From Williamsia sp. 1138 (lineage in GTDB: Bacteria > Actinomycetota > Actinomycetes > Mycobacteriales > Mycobacteriaceae), in NCBI RefSeq assembly GCF_002095435.2, contig NZ_MJEJ02000043.1, forward strand, positions 2,084 through 66,083: DNA of 64,000 nt, written 5' to 3'. The notes beneath the pieces were generated by a model. That model was given only the letters and a program-made list of their open reading frames with translations, was not told where the DNA came from and did no database searches. Shown here piece by piece: positions 8,054 to 19,019 of this stretch. The position numbers and the translations under genes were made by a program. Each line of letters starts with the position of its first letter. Within the stretch, counting starts at the first letter, position 1.

Positions 8054-9646
8054 GTGGCATCGTCGTCGAACCGTGAGGTACCGCCCTTACGGATGTTGAT
8101 CGTCTTTTTCTTACTGATGATCGTTACGTACGGACTGGTTTTCTTCACCGGTAGCAAGGACCCGACCCCCAAACTCGGTATCGACCTGCAGGGCGGGACC
8201 CGGGTCACCCTGACCGCGCGCACGCCCGACGGGAACGCGCCGAGCCGGGATCAGCTCGACAAGGCAAAACAGATCATCGAGAACCGTGTCAACGGTCTCG
8301 GGGTCTCGGGGTCCGAGGTGATCATCGACGGCGACAACCTCGTGATCACTGTGCCCGGCGACGACGGCAAACAGGCCCGGACACTCGGTCAGACCGCACT
8401 CCTCTACGTACGCCCGGTCGCAACGGTGCAACCGGCGACTCCTCAACCCAACGCCCCACCCCCGCCTGCGGGCCAGACCGCGGAACAAGCCATTGCCGAG
8501 GCCAAATCGCTTCGCCAGGCTCCGAAGGATGCCAATCTCGATGCGTTGACCGCACAGATGGCGAAGATGAACTGCGACCCGGCGGCGCCGGATCCGTTGC
8601 AGGGCAACGATAACCCGGATGAATATCTGGTGACCTGTTCCGAGGACGGCACCCAGGTCTACCTTCTCGAGCCACAAATCCTGCGCGGTAGCGACATCGC
8701 GGAGGCCGAAGCCGGTACCACGCAGGGCGCAGGCGCGTGGATCGTCCGACTCGACTACAAGGGTGGTGCGAGCGAGCGCTGGTCCAGCTACACGGCCCAG
8801 AACATCGGCAAGGCAACCGCATTCACCCTCGACTCCAAGGTGGTGAGTGCGCCTCAGATCAACGGCGCCATCAACGGCACCACCGAGGTCAGTGGCGATT
8901 TCACCCAGACCGAGGCCAAGGACTTGGCCAACGTTCTCAAATACGGCTCGCTGCCGTTGTCGTTCGAGGCTTCTGACGCAGAGACGGTCTCGGCCACCTT
9001 GGGATGGGCGTCGCTACAGGCAGGTTTGATCGCGGGTCTGATCGGACTCATCGCGGTGTTCATCTATGCACTGGCGTACTACCGAATGCTGGGAATCCTC
9101 ACGATCCTGTCGCTGGTGGCGTCCGGAATCATGGTCTACGGGATCATGGTGCTGCTCGGCCGCTACATCAACTTCACCCTCGACCTCGCCGGGATCGCCG
9201 GTCTTGTCATCGGTATCGGTATGACGGCCGACTCGTTCGTCGTCTATTTCGAACGAATCAAGGACGAGATGCGCGAGGGCCGGAGTTTCCGGTCGGCGGT
9301 GCCCCGTGGCTGGGCTCGTGCGAAACGAACCATCTGGTCGGGCAACATGGTCAGCTTGATCTCGGCCGCCGTCCTGTATTTCTTGGCGATCGGCGACGTG
9401 CGCGGGTTCGCGTTCACACTCGGCCTCACCACCATCCTGGACATCGCGGTGGTCTTCATGGTCACCCACCCTCTGGTGGTGTACGCCTCACGGTCGAAGT
9501 TCCTGTCCAAACCGAACGTCAACGGCCTCGGCGCGGTGACAGAGGTCGCACGCGAACGCCGGCAGGCCGCCGACGAGCGGACGTCTGTCACGGCCGGCCC
9601 GGGTTCGTCCACTGATCCGACCTCGGGAGGAGAGCCCAATGGCTGA
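8054..9646 (+). CDS. secD: Protein translocase subunit SecD
   Basis: Proton-driven membrane component that pulls exported proteins to the outer face after SecYEG passage. The 530-residue protein has a first membrane helix ([17 protein letters not shown]), the conserved [12 protein letters not shown], a large external domain interrupted by a Pro/Gln-rich segment ([14 protein letters not shown]), then the five-helix SecD/SSD membrane block with [19 protein letters not shown]. The GTG start has GAGGAG upstream. The gene ends overlapping secF by 8 bp. The C-terminal tail after the last helix is Arg- and Thr-rich. Confidence 0.96.
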   Translation: MASSSNREVPPLRMLIVFFLLMIVTYGLVFFTGSKDPTPKLGIDLQGGTRVTLTARTPDGNAPSRDQLDKAKQIIENRVNGLGVSGSEVIIDGDNLVITVPGDDGKQARTLGQTALLYVRPVATVQPATPQPNAPPPPAGQTAEQAIAEAKSLRQAPKDANLDALTAQMAKMNCDPAAPDPLQGNDNPDEYLVTCSEDGTQVYLLEPQILRGSDIAEAEAGTTQGAGAWIVRLDYKGGASERWSSYTAQNIGKATAFTLDSKVVSAPQINGAINGTTEVSGDFTQTEAKDLANVLKYGSLPLSFEASDAETVSATLGWASLQAGLIAGLIGLIAVFIYALAYYRMLGILTILSLVASGIMVYGIMVLLGRYINFTLDLAGIAGLVIGIGMTADSFVVYFERIKDEMREGRSFRSAVPRGWARAKRTIWSGNMVSLISAAVLYFLAIGDVRGFAFTLGLTTILDIAVVFMVTHPLVVYASRSKFLSKPNVNGLGAVTEVARERRQAADERTSVTAGPGSSTDPTSGGEPNG

Positions 9647-10817
9647 AGCAGATCGCCTCGCACCAACCAGTGACGCGAACTTCGTGTCCGCCAAGAACCG
9701 CTCGATCCTCTCGCGGCTGTACACCGGCACCGGGGCGTTCGAGATCGTCGGCCGCCGCCGGATGTGGTTCATGATCACTGCCGCGATGGTGGTGATCTCG
9801 CTCGCGAGCATCGGATTCCGCGGTTTCACCCTCGGGATCGAGTTCGAGGGCGGCACGCAGATCTCGTTCCCGAAGACCGGCGAGGTGTCGACCAGCCAGG
9901 TCGAGGACACCTACTCGAACGCGCTCGGAGAAGATCCGCAGACGGTACAGACAGCGGGGTCGGGCGGAAGCCAGACCGTGCAGATCCGCACCGAGACCCT
10001 CAATGCCGCGCAACTGGTCACGATCACCAATGCGATCGCCGAGGAGTTCCAGATCGCCCCGAATGACGTCAGTTCGTCGGATGTCAGTTCCACCTGGGGC
10101 GGTGAGATCACCGAGAAGGCGCTCATCGCGCTGTTGGTGTTCCTCGTCATCGTGACGATCTATATTGCGATCCGCTTCGACAGGGAGATGGCGCTGTCGG
10201 CCATGGCGGCACTGTTCTTCGACATCGCCACCACGGCCGGGATCTATTCGCTGGTGGGATTCGAGGTGACCCCGGCCACCGTCATCGGCTTCCTCGCCAT
10301 CCTGGGATTCTCGCTCTACGACACCGTGGTCGTCTTCGACAAGGTCGAAGAGAACGTCCGCGGCGTGCTGCACACGAGCAGACGAACCTACGCGGAGCAG
10401 GCGAACCTTGCCATCAACCAGACCCTCATGCGGTCGATCAACACGACGGTGATCTCCGTACTCCCGGTGCTCGCGTTGATGGTGATTGCGGTGTGGCTGC
10501 TCGGCGTCGGAACGCTCAAGGACCTCGGCCTGGTGCAGATGGTCGGTGTCATCACGGGTACGTATTCGTCGATCTTCTTTGCCACGCCGTTGCTGGTGAC
10601 GCTCAAAGAACGTCGCCGGGACATCGGGTCGCACACCCGCAAGGTGTTGGCCAAGCGCGCCGAGCGGGACACACGGGGCACTGCTACAGCCGCGACCGAG
10701 ACGGCAGGCACGGGCTCCACGACAACCCTCACCAAATCGGCGCCCGCGACCCGTCGCACGGCAGCCTCGCCGCAACCTGGGGCGCGCCCCTCCGGCAAAC
10801 GCAGGCGCAAGCGCTAG
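9639..10817 (+). CDS. secF: Protein translocase subunit SecF
   Basis: Forms the SecDF complex with the preceding gene. The protein has 392 residues: a first membrane helix around [19 protein letters not shown], the FEGGTQI motif of the SecF external domain, five more membrane helices with [20 protein letters not shown] and [10 protein letters not shown], and a basic Thr/Ala-rich C-tail typical of actinobacteria. ATG follows GGGAGGAGAG and lies inside the end of secD, so the pair is translationally coupled. Confidence 0.96.
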   Translation: MAEADRLAPTSDANFVSAKNRSILSRLYTGTGAFEIVGRRRMWFMITAAMVVISLASIGFRGFTLGIEFEGGTQISFPKTGEVSTSQVEDTYSNALGEDPQTVQTAGSGGSQTVQIRTETLNAAQLVTITNAIAEEFQIAPNDVSSSDVSSTWGGEITEKALIALLVFLVIVTIYIAIRFDREMALSAMAALFFDIATTAGIYSLVGFEVTPATVIGFLAILGFSLYDTVVVFDKVEENVRGVLHTSRRTYAEQANLAINQTLMRSINTTVISVLPVLALMVIAVWLLGVGTLKDLGLVQMVGVITGTYSSIFFATPLLVTLKERRRDIGSHTRKVLAKRAERDTRGTATAATETAGTGSTTTLTKSAPATRRTAASPQPGARPSGKRRRKR

Positions 10818-10828
10818 CCTCACGGGTC

Positions 10829-12535
10829 ATGGGCACCCGCGCGATCATCGGCGCCGCGCTGGCGGCGGTGTCGGTCGGGAGTCTGCTCGTTGCCTGTTCG
10901 GAGCCCGCCGAGCCGACGATCAACTACGTGATCGACGGGATCGTGCGCACCTACAACACCGAGACGTTGTCCGGCGCGACCGGCGGCGCGGGGATGGCGC
11001 TGTCGCGGGTGCTGCCCGGGTTCAGTTACCTCGGCCCGGACGGCCGGGTCATCGCCGACACCGACATCGGCACAACCGCCGTCGAACAGGTGCCTTCGGG
11101 TGCTCTCACGGTCCGATACGACATCAACCCGCGAGCTGTGTACTCAGACGGTGTCCCGCTGACCTGCGATGCGCTGGTGCTGGCGTGGGCGGCCCACAGC
11201 GGCCGATTCGATGGCTTCGACGTGGTCAGCACGGCCGGTTATCGCGACATCGAACGGGTGGATTGCCGGCCCGGTGCCAAGACGGCGACGGTGACGTTCA
11301 AGCGCGGGCGGGCATACCGCGACTGGCGAGCGCTGTTCGGGCCGGGAACGCTACTGCCACCGCAGGTGATCACCCGGGGCGCCGGTATCGCTGACGTCGT
11401 CCGTCCGATCAACCGGCCCGACCAGCGTGTGCTTGCTGACATCGCCAGGATCTGGAGCACGGGATGGACCATGGTCCCGGGGGAGTTCGACCCGGAGGGG
11501 TACCCGTCGCTCGGGCCGCTGCGGGTGGATGAGTACACCGGCAACGGCGGTCTAGTCCTCCGCGCGAACGATCGATGGTGGGGTCAGCCCGCCGGCGATC
11601 GCCGGATCATCCTGTGGCCGCGACATTCGGCGCTGGCCGACGATCTGGTCGAGGGAAAGGGTGCGGACAGCCTGGACGTCCTCGACATCGCGGCCGGTAC
11701 CTATGGCGTCGACCCGGTGCCGCGTGGCGTCCAGAGTGCCCCGCCTGCGCCTGCGGCCGGGCTCGCCCCCCTGTCGTCACTCGGGGTCGAGCGCCTCGTG
11801 ATGGCCGGGTCCGGTGTCCTGGCCGATCCTGCAGCGCGGCGGGCATTCGCGTCCTGCGTACCCCGTGACGGTCTGGCCCGGGAGTTCGGGCGGGGCGCGC
11901 CGATCAGCAACAACCACATCCTCGGACCCGACGAACTGTTGACCGGCACCATCAACGCAGAGTTCGGCCGCGACTATCTCCGGGCGGATCCGGTGCGCTC
12001 GGCAAACGAGGCGCGTCTCGCGCGTCGCGGCGGCGGAGCTCTGACGATCCGCGTCGGATATCTCGCCCCGGATGGCCGACGAGCACAGATGGTCGCGGCG
12101 ATGGCAGCGAGCTGTCAGGGGGCCGGCATCACCGTCACCGACGTCGCGTCCGACTCGGTCGGACCGGCAAGCCTGGGTGGGGAAGCAGACGCGCTGATCA
12201 CGGCGTCCGGCAACGGGTTCGCGGCGACGGGTGCGGCGGATCCGACGTGGGATGGTTACGCCTTCTATGACGGGAACCCCAGCAACATCGGTGGGTACCG
12301 GAATGCCAGGGTCTCGGCGTTGATCGACCAATTGGCGGTCACGGTGCCCGCCGCGGATCGGCTTCCGCTGGTACGCGAGATCGAGAGCCTGCTGTGGCGG
12401 GACATGCCGGCGCTACCGTTGTTCACCTCGCCCCGAACCCCGCGCGGGGGGGACAATGTCGAACACGTCGTGTCAGGACTGTCACGGTCGGGGACCGGCT
12501 GGAACATAGACCGCTGGATGGTGACCAAACCTTGA
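10829..12535 (+). CDS. ABC-transporter-type oligopeptide-binding lipoprotein (SBP family 5)
   Basis: Predicted surface lipoprotein of 568 residues. The signal peptide ends in a lipobox SLLVAC with Cys23 as the lipidation site. The rest resembles extracellular solute-binding proteins of the DppA/OppA family: VRYDINPRAVYSDGVPLTCDALVLAW early, NDRWWGQPAG in the middle and a late block of interface repeats ending NIDRWMVTKP. No ABC permease or ATPase genes are nearby, so a transport role is not supported by context. M. tuberculosis keeps a similar lipoprotein (Rv2585c) between secF and apt. The long in-frame extension into secF is not coding here; the ATG at 10829 gives a proper signal peptide. 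Confidence 0.88.
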   Translation: MGTRAIIGAALAAVSVGSLLVACSEPAEPTINYVIDGIVRTYNTETLSGATGGAGMALSRVLPGFSYLGPDGRVIADTDIGTTAVEQVPSGALTVRYDINPRAVYSDGVPLTCDALVLAWAAHSGRFDGFDVVSTAGYRDIERVDCRPGAKTATVTFKRGRAYRDWRALFGPGTLLPPQVITRGAGIADVVRPINRPDQRVLADIARIWSTGWTMVPGEFDPEGYPSLGPLRVDEYTGNGGLVLRANDRWWGQPAGDRRIILWPRHSALADDLVEGKGADSLDVLDIAAGTYGVDPVPRGVQSAPPAPAAGLAPLSSLGVERLVMAGSGVLADPAARRAFASCVPRDGLAREFGRGAPISNNHILGPDELLTGTINAEFGRDYLRADPVRSANEARLARRGGGALTIRVGYLAPDGRRAQMVAAMAASCQGAGITVTDVASDSVGPASLGGEADALITASGNGFAATGAADPTWDGYAFYDGNPSNIGGYRNARVSALIDQLAVTVPAADRLPLVREIESLLWRDMPALPLFTSPRTPRGGDNVEHVVSGLSRSGTGWNIDRWMVTKP

Positions 12536-12600
12536 CCGATAGGACATGGCGGACCGGCATGGCTTCGCAACACGACCGACCACAGCGTGAGGACAAGGCG

Positions 12601-13161
12601 ATGAACGCCCAGACACAACCCGGCCGAGAGGCGCTGTCCGCCATCGAGCGTCTGACCCGGAAGGTGGCCGACTTTCCTGCTCCCGGAATCCAATTCAAGG
12701 ACCTCTCACCGGTTCTCGCGGACGCTGCCGGTCTGCGCGCGGTGATCGCCGGTCTGGCCGGATTCGCCGAGGGCGACGTCGACCTCGTCGCGGGAATCGA
12801 TGCCCGCGGATTCCTGTTGGGTTCCGGTGTGGCCCTGCACCTGGACACCGGGGTCCTGGCGGTTCGCAAGGCCGGAAAGTTGCCACCTCCGGTGTTCACC
12901 GAGGCGTACACCCTTGAATACGGAACGGCATGTCTGGAGATCCCCGCCGACGGGCTGGATCTCGCGGGCGTTCGGGTCCTGGTGGTCGACGATGTCCTGG
13001 CGACCGGAGGGACGGTCATCGCCGCGGTCAATCTCCTGCGTCAGGCGGGTGCGGTGCCGGTGGCGATCGCGGTCGTGATGGAACTGGACGGGCTCGGTGG
13101 GCGCGCGGCGATCGAGCAGGCCTGCGGCGACATCGAGGTCTCGGCGCTCGCGCCGGGATAG
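12601..13161 (+). CDS. apt: Adenine phosphoribosyltransferase
   Basis: Salvages adenine to AMP using PRPP. The protein has 186 residues. Recognised motifs are FPAPGIQFKDLSPVL at the N-terminus, GIDARGFLLG, and the PRPP loop VLVVDDVLATGGT. I chose the ATG after GTGAGGACAAGG; an in-frame ATG at 12559 and a TTG overlapping the lipoprotein stop at 12532 would add about 14 or 23 poorly conserved residues. It lies just upstream of rel, an arrangement conserved in many bacteria and often linked to purine and ppGpp balance. Confidence 0.93.
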   Translation: MNAQTQPGREALSAIERLTRKVADFPAPGIQFKDLSPVLADAAGLRAVIAGLAGFAEGDVDLVAGIDARGFLLGSGVALHLDTGVLAVRKAGKLPPPVFTEAYTLEYGTACLEIPADGLDLAGVRVLVVDDVLATGGTVIAAVNLLRQAGAVPVAIAVVMELDGLGGRAAIEQACGDIEVSALAPG

Positions 13162-13251
13162 CGCCCAGCCGTCACGCGGACAATGTGATCGGACGACTAG
13201 GGTTGATCGGTATCGCCTGCAACGGCGAATCGCACAGCAGGAGGTGGTGAG

Positions 13252-15627
13252 ATGGCAGAAGAGACTCCCGGAGCTCTCACGCAGACCTCTGGTGGCGAGA
13301 CCGTCGACTCCGGTACGACATCGGCGCCGGCGGGTGAGCCCGGCAAGAGTACCGCCGGGTCGGTCCCCACGTCGGCCTCCCGCCGGGTGCGGGCCCGCCT
13401 GGCACGGCGGATGACCGCGACCAAGAGTTCGATCCGGCCGGTTCTGGAACCTCTCGTGGCCCTGCACCGCGACGGCTATCCGAAGGCGGACGTCACCGTT
13501 CTGCAGCGCGCCTACGACACCGCGGAGTCGAAGCACAACGGGCAGTTCCGCAAATCCGGTGATCCGTACATCACCCATCCGCTGGCCGTGGCGACGATCC
13601 TCGCCGATCTCGGCATGGACACCACCACGCTGGTCGCAGCATTGCTCCATGACACCGTGGAGGACACCGGGTACTCCCTCGAAGCGTTGTCCGAGGATTT
13701 CGGGCAAGAAGTCGCGCATCTGGTCGACGGTGTCACCAAACTCGACAAGGTCGCGCTCGGGAACGCGGCGGAAGCCGAGACCATCCGCAAGATGATCATC
13801 GCGATGGCGCGCGACCCGCGGGTGCTGGTGATCAAGGTCGCCGACCGGCTGCACAACATGCGGACCATGCGGTTCCTGCCGCCCGAGAAGCAGGCGCGCA
13901 AGGCGCGCGAGACCCTCGAGGTCATCGCACCGTTGGCGCACCGGCTGGGAATGGCGACGGTCAAATGGGAGCTGGAAGACCTCGCGTTCGCGATCCTGCA
14001 TCCGAAACGGTACGAAGAGATAGTCCGTCTTGTCGCCGACCGGGCGCCCTCGCGCGACACGTACCTGGCTCGGGTGCGCGCCGATATCGTCAACGCGCTC
14101 ACCGGTTCCCGGATCGATGCGACGGTGGAGGGCAGGCCGAAACACTACTGGTCGATCTACCAGAAGATGATCGTCAAGGGACGCGAGTTCGACGACATCC
14201 ACGACCTCGTCGGCATGCGTATCCTCTGCGACGACCTGCGTGACTGCTATGCCGCTGTGGGCGTGGTGCATTCGCTCTGGCAGCCGATGGCGGGCCGGTT
14301 CAAGGACTACATCGCCCAGCCGCGGTTCGGTGTCTACCAGTCCCTGCACACCACGGTCATCGGACCCGAAGGCAAGCCGCTCGAGGTCCAGATCCGTACG
14401 CGCGACATGCACCGGACCGCTGAGTTCGGTATCGCTGCGCATTGGCGGTACAAGGAAACCCGAGGAAAGAACTCGGACAAGCATTCCTCCGATGCGGCCG
14501 AGATCGACGACATGGCATGGATGCGTCAACTGCTCGACTGGCAAAGGGAGGCAGCCGATCCCGGCGAGTTCTTGGAGTCTTTGCGCTACGACCTCGCGGT
14601 CAAGGAGATTTTCGTGTTCACCCCGAAGGGCGACGTGATCACGCTGCCGACGGGGTCGACGCCGGTGGACTTTGCCTACGCGGTGCACACCGAGGTCGGG
14701 CACAGATGCATCGGCGCTCGAGTCAACGGACGTCTCGTGGCCCTCGAGCGCACCCTCGAGAACGGCGAGGTCGTGGAGGTCTTCACGTCGAAGGCCGCAA
14801 CGGCAGGACCTTCTCGAGACTGGGCGACCTTCGTGGTCAGTCCGCGCGCCAAGGCGAAGATAAGGCAGTGGTTCGCAAAGGAGCGTCGCGAGGAAGCCCT
14901 CGAGAGTGGCAAGGATGCGATCGCCAAAGAGGTTCGCAGGGGCGGGCTTCCGATCCAGCGGTTGCTGAACAGCGATTCGATGGGCGCCATCGCCAACGAA
15001 CTGCGGTTCGTGGACGTTTCTGCGCTCTACACAGCAGTCGGCGAAGGCCACGTATCGGCGCGCCACGTCGTCAGCAGGCTGGTGGCCCAACTCGGTGGAC
15101 TCGAGGACGCCGAGGAGGAACTCGCCGAGCGGTCGACGCCGTCGACGATGCCCTCTCCTGCACGGCAGACCGGTGATGCAGGCGTCGTGATTCCCGGCGC
15201 CGAGGGCGTGCTGGCGAAGCTGGCCAAGTGCTGCACACCTGTACCCGGCGACGAGATCATGGGTTTCGTCACCCGCGGGGGCGGCGTGAGTGTGCACCGC
15301 ACCGACTGCACCAATGCCAGTGCGCTGCGAGAACAGTCCGAACGTCTCATCGAGGTGAAGTGGGCGCCATCTCCGTCCTCGGTGTTCCTGGTAGCCATCC
15401 AGGTCGAGGCGCTCGACCGCTCGCGCCTGCTCTCGGACGTGACCCGAGTGCTCGCCGACGAGCGCGTCAACATCCTGTCGGCGTCGGTCACCACCAGTCG
15501 CGACCGGGTGGCGATCAGCAAGTTCACCTTCGAGATGGGCGACCCCAAACACCTCGGTCACGTGCTGAACGTGGTGCGCAACGTGGAAGGCGTCTACGAC
15601 GTCTACCGAGTCACCTCGGCCGCCTGA
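13252..15627 (+). CDS. rel: Bifunctional (p)ppGpp synthetase/hydrolase Rel
   Basis: Makes and degrades the stringent-response alarmone (p)ppGpp. The protein has 791 residues. Domains in order are an N-terminal Ser/Thr-rich leader of about 60 residues, an HD hydrolase domain with HDTVED (His133/Asp134), a synthetase domain with [12 protein letters not shown] and [11 protein letters not shown], a TGS domain ([16 protein letters not shown]), a zinc/helical region with [14 protein letters not shown], and a C-terminal ACT domain. Hydrolase and synthetase motifs both look intact, as expected for the single long Rel of actinobacteria. GGAGGTGGTGAG precedes the ATG. Confidence 0.97.
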   Translation: MAEETPGALTQTSGGETVDSGTTSAPAGEPGKSTAGSVPTSASRRVRARLARRMTATKSSIRPVLEPLVALHRDGYPKADVTVLQRAYDTAESKHNGQFRKSGDPYITHPLAVATILADLGMDTTTLVAALLHDTVEDTGYSLEALSEDFGQEVAHLVDGVTKLDKVALGNAAEAETIRKMIIAMARDPRVLVIKVADRLHNMRTMRFLPPEKQARKARETLEVIAPLAHRLGMATVKWELEDLAFAILHPKRYEEIVRLVADRAPSRDTYLARVRADIVNALTGSRIDATVEGRPKHYWSIYQKMIVKGREFDDIHDLVGMRILCDDLRDCYAAVGVVHSLWQPMAGRFKDYIAQPRFGVYQSLHTTVIGPEGKPLEVQIRTRDMHRTAEFGIAAHWRYKETRGKNSDKHSSDAAEIDDMAWMRQLLDWQREAADPGEFLESLRYDLAVKEIFVFTPKGDVITLPTGSTPVDFAYAVHTEVGHRCIGARVNGRLVALERTLENGEVVEVFTSKAATAGPSRDWATFVVSPRAKAKIRQWFAKERREEALESGKDAIAKEVRRGGLPIQRLLNSDSMGAIANELRFVDVSALYTAVGEGHVSARHVVSRLVAQLGGLEDAEEELAERSTPSTMPSPARQTGDAGVVIPGAEGVLAKLAKCCTPVPGDEIMGFVTRGGGVSVHRTDCTNASALREQSERLIEVKWAPSPSSVFLVAIQVEALDRSRLLSDVTRVLADERVNILSASVTTSRDRVAISKFTFEMGDPKHLGHVLNVVRNVEGVYDVYRVTSAA

Positions 15628-15636
15628 TCTCCAGCC

Positions 15637-15653
15637 GGCCGAGGCACTCGGTC
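15637..15653. terminator. Small hairpin between convergent rel and ppiB
   Basis: GGCCGAG and CTCGGTC pair around a GCA loop (one G-U pair) and reach into the ppiB stop codon. There is no T-run on either strand. With rel and ppiB converging only 24 bp apart, this is the only candidate terminator. Confidence 0.35.
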
Positions 15654-16602
15654 AATTCGTGATGGTGGCGGTGGTGATCTCCACCGGCAGAACTGGTTTG
15701 CCGTCGGTGGGGTTCTCGTCGAGTGATCCGGTCTGCTGGTTCGGACGCAGCCCCGGCGTGATGCCACCTGCGAGCACCTTGTCCAAGACCTGCAGTCCGG
15801 GCTCTTCGACCTTGCCGATGACGGTGTAGTCCGCCGGTAGGACGCCGTCCTGGATCACCATGAAGAACTGGCTTCCACCGGTGCCTGCTCCGGTTTCCTG
15901 GTTCTTGCCGCTGTTGGCGACCGCAATCGTGCCGCGTGGGTAGGTCACCGGCTGCGCGCCGGACGTCGGATCGGGTTCACCGGCGGGAGCGAATCCGGTC
16001 GGCGGCTCGTCGGGACTCTGCCAGCCGGGACCACCGCGGCCTGTTGCCGTCGGGTCGCCGCACTGCAGCACCTTGAGCTGATCGTTGGTCAGCCGGTGGC
16101 AGGAGGTGTCATTGAAGTAGTTCTCTTTGATGAGCCCTTCGAACGCACCGACGTTGCAGGGGGCGTCCTTCCGGTTCAGTTGCACGGGGATGTCGCCTTG
16201 GCTCGTGGCGAAGACGGCGTCGACCGTGCCTTCTTTGAGCTGCTTGTCCCCGGGGATGGGCGCTTTGCGCTGCTTGGGCGCACCGGCTTTGAGTTCGTCG
16301 AGGAACTGCTGAAACTTGGGCTGCTGATCTGCCGGCACCTCGGCCGGAACGGTGTCCGGCAGGCCCGCGAAAGGATCGGTCGGGTCGTCGACGAAGCTGC
16401 ACGCCGTCCAGCGCGCCTTCTCGTTGTCGTCGGCGACCTTCTTGACGATGAGTGTCGTGGCCACCGCGGCGACTGCCACCACCAGTACGACCGAGGTGGA
16501 GATGATGATGATCTTGCGCTTGCGCGCAGCCTGCTGCTGCCGCTCCAACCGCTTCTCCAGCTTGCGTTTAGCCGCCTGCCGTCGTTGCTCGTTGCTCGAC
16601 AC
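15652..16602 (-). CDS. ppiB: Membrane-anchored peptidyl-prolyl cis-trans isomerase (cyclophilin type)
   Basis: Predicted foldase of the cell envelope, 316 residues from a GTG that follows CGGAGG; the frame is open another 82 codons but the extra sequence is not protein-like. The N-terminus is a charged coiled segment (KLEKRLERQQQ), then one membrane helix (IIIISTSVVLVVAVAAVATT), then a linker and a cyclophilin domain outside the membrane. CHRLTNDQLKVLQCGD corresponds to the catalytic FHR...QGGD region, and GGSQFFMVI is present. It lies on the reverse strand between rel and hisS, as in mycobacteria. Confidence 0.93.
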   Translation of the reverse strand: MSSNEQRRQAAKRKLEKRLERQQQAARKRKIIIISTSVVLVVAVAAVATTLIVKKVADDNEKARWTACSFVDDPTDPFAGLPDTVPAEVPADQQPKFQQFLDELKAGAPKQRKAPIPGDKQLKEGTVDAVFATSQGDIPVQLNRKDAPCNVGAFEGLIKENYFNDTSCHRLTNDQLKVLQCGDPTATGRGGPGWQSPDEPPTGFAPAGEPDPTSGAQPVTYPRGTIAVANSGKNQETGAGTGGSQFFMVIQDGVLPADYTVIGKVEEPGLQVLDKVLAGGITPGLRPNQQTGSLDENPTDGKPVLPVEITTATITN

Positions 16603-16807
16603 TGCAGAGATCCTCCGTCGAAGTCGTCGTGTGATGCACAGCCCCGCCTGCCGGGACATCCGGTGCGAGTCTGCCAGCAGTTGCTGAGAGCACGTTATAT
16701 GAGTGGGACGCTGGCGCGCCGTGGACCACTGTCCCGGCCGGGGCCCAGGCGGTTTGAGGTCGCTGGGATGATGGTCGTACACGTTCCCCGACCGAGGAGT
16801 ACAGACC

Positions 16808-17533
16808 ATGCTGATCACGGGCTTTCCCGCGGGCATGTTCGCCACCAACTGCTATGTGGTGGCGCAACACCCCGGTTCCGATGCGATCATCATCGATCCA
16901 GGTCAGGATGCGGCCCCCGGCGTTCGCAAGCTGCTCGCAGAACATGATCTGAACCCGGTGGCGGTTCTGCTCACCCACGGTCACCTCGACCACACCTGGA
17001 ATGCCACCGAGTTGTGCGACGAATACGGGATACCGGCATTCATCCATCCGGCTGACAGGCACATGCTCGCCGATCCGGCTGCCGGCATCGGCCGGGCCCT
17101 CGGCGCGATGATCGGCGACACCGTGTTCCGGGAGCCCGACAAGGTGATCGACCTCGTCGACCGCGAAGACCTCGAGGTCGCAGGCCTGACATTCTCGGTG
17201 GATCTGGCTCCGGGCCACACACAGGGGTCGGTGTTGTTCGGAATCGCGGTCGACACCCCGGACGGACAGGTACCCGTTTGCTTCTCCGGCGACGTCTTGT
17301 TCGCGGGATCGATAGGTCGTACCGACCTGCCGGGAGGCGACCATCAGCAACTGCTCACCTCGATTGCCGAGCGGATGCTGCCATTGTCCGACGAGACCGT
17401 GGTACTACCCGGTCACGGTGAACAGACCAGCATCGGCCAGGAGCGGGCCTCCAACCCGTTTTTGGTCGATCTGCCCGGTGCCGGGCAGGATGGGACGACA
17501 CATGATCGTCAGAAGGGACGTCACGGACTGTGA
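16808..17533 (+). CDS. MBL-fold metallohydrolase (glyoxalase II-like)
   Basis: Metallo-beta-lactamase-fold hydrolase, 241 residues. The metal motif [10 protein letters not shown] (HxHxDH), the APGHTQGS histidine, the [19 protein letters not shown] aspartate and the LPGHGEQT end are all present, so a two-metal active centre is expected. The family includes hydroxyacylglutathione hydrolases; in glutathione-free, mycothiol-using actinobacteria the real substrate is uncertain. It overlaps hisS by 4 bp (GTGA), a coupling conserved in this order. GAGGAG precedes the ATG. Confidence 0.92.
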   Translation: MLITGFPAGMFATNCYVVAQHPGSDAIIIDPGQDAAPGVRKLLAEHDLNPVAVLLTHGHLDHTWNATELCDEYGIPAFIHPADRHMLADPAAGIGRALGAMIGDTVFREPDKVIDLVDREDLEVAGLTFSVDLAPGHTQGSVLFGIAVDTPDGQVPVCFSGDVLFAGSIGRTDLPGGDHQQLLTSIAERMLPLSDETVVLPGHGEQTSIGQERASNPFLVDLPGAGQDGTTHDRQKGRHGL

Positions 17534-18804
17534 ATGCCGGATTTCAGGCTCCGCGGGGGATTCCCGACTACCTCCCACCGCAGTCCGCGCAGTTCGTGGC
17601 CGTCAGGGACACATTGTCGCGGGCAGCACGGCTGGCCGGCTACTCCCACGTCGAATTGCCGATCTTCGAGGACACCGCGCTCTTCGCACGCGGGGTCGGG
17701 GAGTCCACCGACGTGGTGTCGAAAGAGATGTACACCTTCGCCGATCGCGGCGACCGGTCGGTCACCCTGCGTCCGGAGGGAACCGCCGGTGTGATGCGGG
17801 CGGTCATCCAGCACGGTCTCGACCGCGGACAACTGCCGGTCAAACTGTCGTATGCCGGGCCGTTCTTCCGATACGAGAAGCCACAGACCGGCCGCTACCG
17901 ACAATTGCAGCAGGTCGGTGTCGAGGCCATCGGTATCGACGACCCCGCCCTGGACGCCGAGGTGATCGCGATCGCCGACGAAGGATTTCGGGCGCTCGGC
18001 CTGACGGGTTACCGACTGGAGATCACTTCACTCGGCGACGACACATGCCGCCCGCAGTATCGAGAAGCGTTGCAGCAGTATCTTTTCGGGCTGGATCTCG
18101 ATGAGGAGACCAGGCGTCGGGCGGAGATCAACCCGTTGCGCGTCCTCGATGACAAGCGTCCCCACATCCGGGAGGCGACATCAGGTGCACCACTGATGAT
18201 CGACTACTTGTCCGATTCCGCGCGCGAGCATTACGACGCGGTGATCGTTCATCTTGATCGTCTCGGAGTTCCGTACGAGAAGAACCCGCGGCTGGTGCGC
18301 GGGCTCGACTACTACACGAAGACGACCTTCGAGTTCGTCCACGACGGGCTCGGCGCTCAGTCCGGAATCGGTGGCGGTGGCCGCTACGACGGACTGATGA
18401 AGCAACTCGGCGGAAAACTGGAGTTGTCGGGTATCGGTTATGGGCTCGGTGTGGATCGCACGGTGCTGGCATTGGAGGCCGAGGGCCTGGCCGCGGCGAG
18501 CGATGCGCGGTGCGAGGTCTTCGGCGTGCCGATGGGTGAAGCGGCGAAGAACGAGCTGGTCGCGGTGGCAGGACGATTGCGCGCCAGTGGCGTTCGCGTC
18601 GACATCGCCTACGGAGGCCGCGGTCTCAAGGGTGCGATGAAGGCCGCCGACCGATCCGGGGCGCGGTTCGCATTGGTGCTCGGCGACAACGAGATCGACG
18701 CAGGTGAGGTCGAGGTCAAAGATCTCGGCAACGGAGAGCAACAGCGAATCAGGCTCGAAGACGTGGTGGCGCACATCAGTTCGCGATTGGCGTCGGAAAC
18801 GTGA
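17530..18804 (+). CDS. hisS: Histidine--tRNA ligase
   Basis: Class II aminoacyl-tRNA synthetase charging tRNA-His, 424 residues. Motif 2 appears as [18 protein letters not shown], and the histidine-specific segments [13 protein letters not shown] and GGGRYDGL are clear. The anticodon-binding domain covers about the last 100 residues. The GTG start is set by the 4-bp overlap with the hydrolase gene. Its own stop overlaps the start of a 60-codon lipoprotein gene, again GTGA. Confidence 0.97.
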   Translation: MNAGFQAPRGIPDYLPPQSAQFVAVRDTLSRAARLAGYSHVELPIFEDTALFARGVGESTDVVSKEMYTFADRGDRSVTLRPEGTAGVMRAVIQHGLDRGQLPVKLSYAGPFFRYEKPQTGRYRQLQQVGVEAIGIDDPALDAEVIAIADEGFRALGLTGYRLEITSLGDDTCRPQYREALQQYLFGLDLDEETRRRAEINPLRVLDDKRPHIREATSGAPLMIDYLSDSAREHYDAVIVHLDRLGVPYEKNPRLVRGLDYYTKTTFEFVHDGLGAQSGIGGGGRYDGLMKQLGGKLELSGIGYGLGVDRTVLALEAEGLAAASDARCEVFGVPMGEAAKNELVAVAGRLRASGVRVDIAYGGRGLKGAMKAADRSGARFALVLGDNEIDAGEVEVKDLGNGEQQRIRLEDVVAHISSRLASET

Positions 18805-18983
18805 ACCGGCGGATCCGACTGTGGTGGTCCGCACTCGCGCTGAGTGTGGTGATCATGGCCGGATCCGTGGCCTGCACGTTCACCGTCAGCGGTGATCCCA
18901 CTCCCGCTCCTGCGACCGGCCGGACGTGGGGGAGCCAGGCCCACACCCCGACGTTCCCGGTCGCCGAGAACCCGCCCGAATAA
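18801..18983 (+). CDS. Small putative lipoprotein coupled to hisS
   Basis: The protein is only 60 residues. It has Arg-rich residues 1-6, a hydrophobic stretch ([15 protein letters not shown]) and a lipobox GSVAC with Cys25, leaving a 36-residue Pro/Thr-rich mature peptide with no other cysteine. The GTG start overlaps the hisS stop as GTGA, the same coupling used by neighbouring real genes, which argues that it is translated. I recognise no family. Function unknown; it could be a small envelope peptide or a signal precursor. Confidence 0.65.
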   Translation: MNRRIRLWWSALALSVVIMAGSVACTFTVSGDPTPAPATGRTWGSQAHTPTFPVAENPPE

Positions 18984-19019
18984 CCGTCGATCCGACCGGC
19001 GGGGCGGGCAGCGTGAGGA

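Noticed and set aside
12706-15561. 951-codon open frame on the minus strand opposite rel
   Set aside because: It is a GC-driven shadow of the rel gene. It has no recognisable domain, while the plus strand encodes a full Rel protein.
16677-16688. CAGCA-GT-TGCTG dyad between ppiB and the MBL gene
   Set aside because: It is a short palindrome with no match to a known operator. It may be chance.
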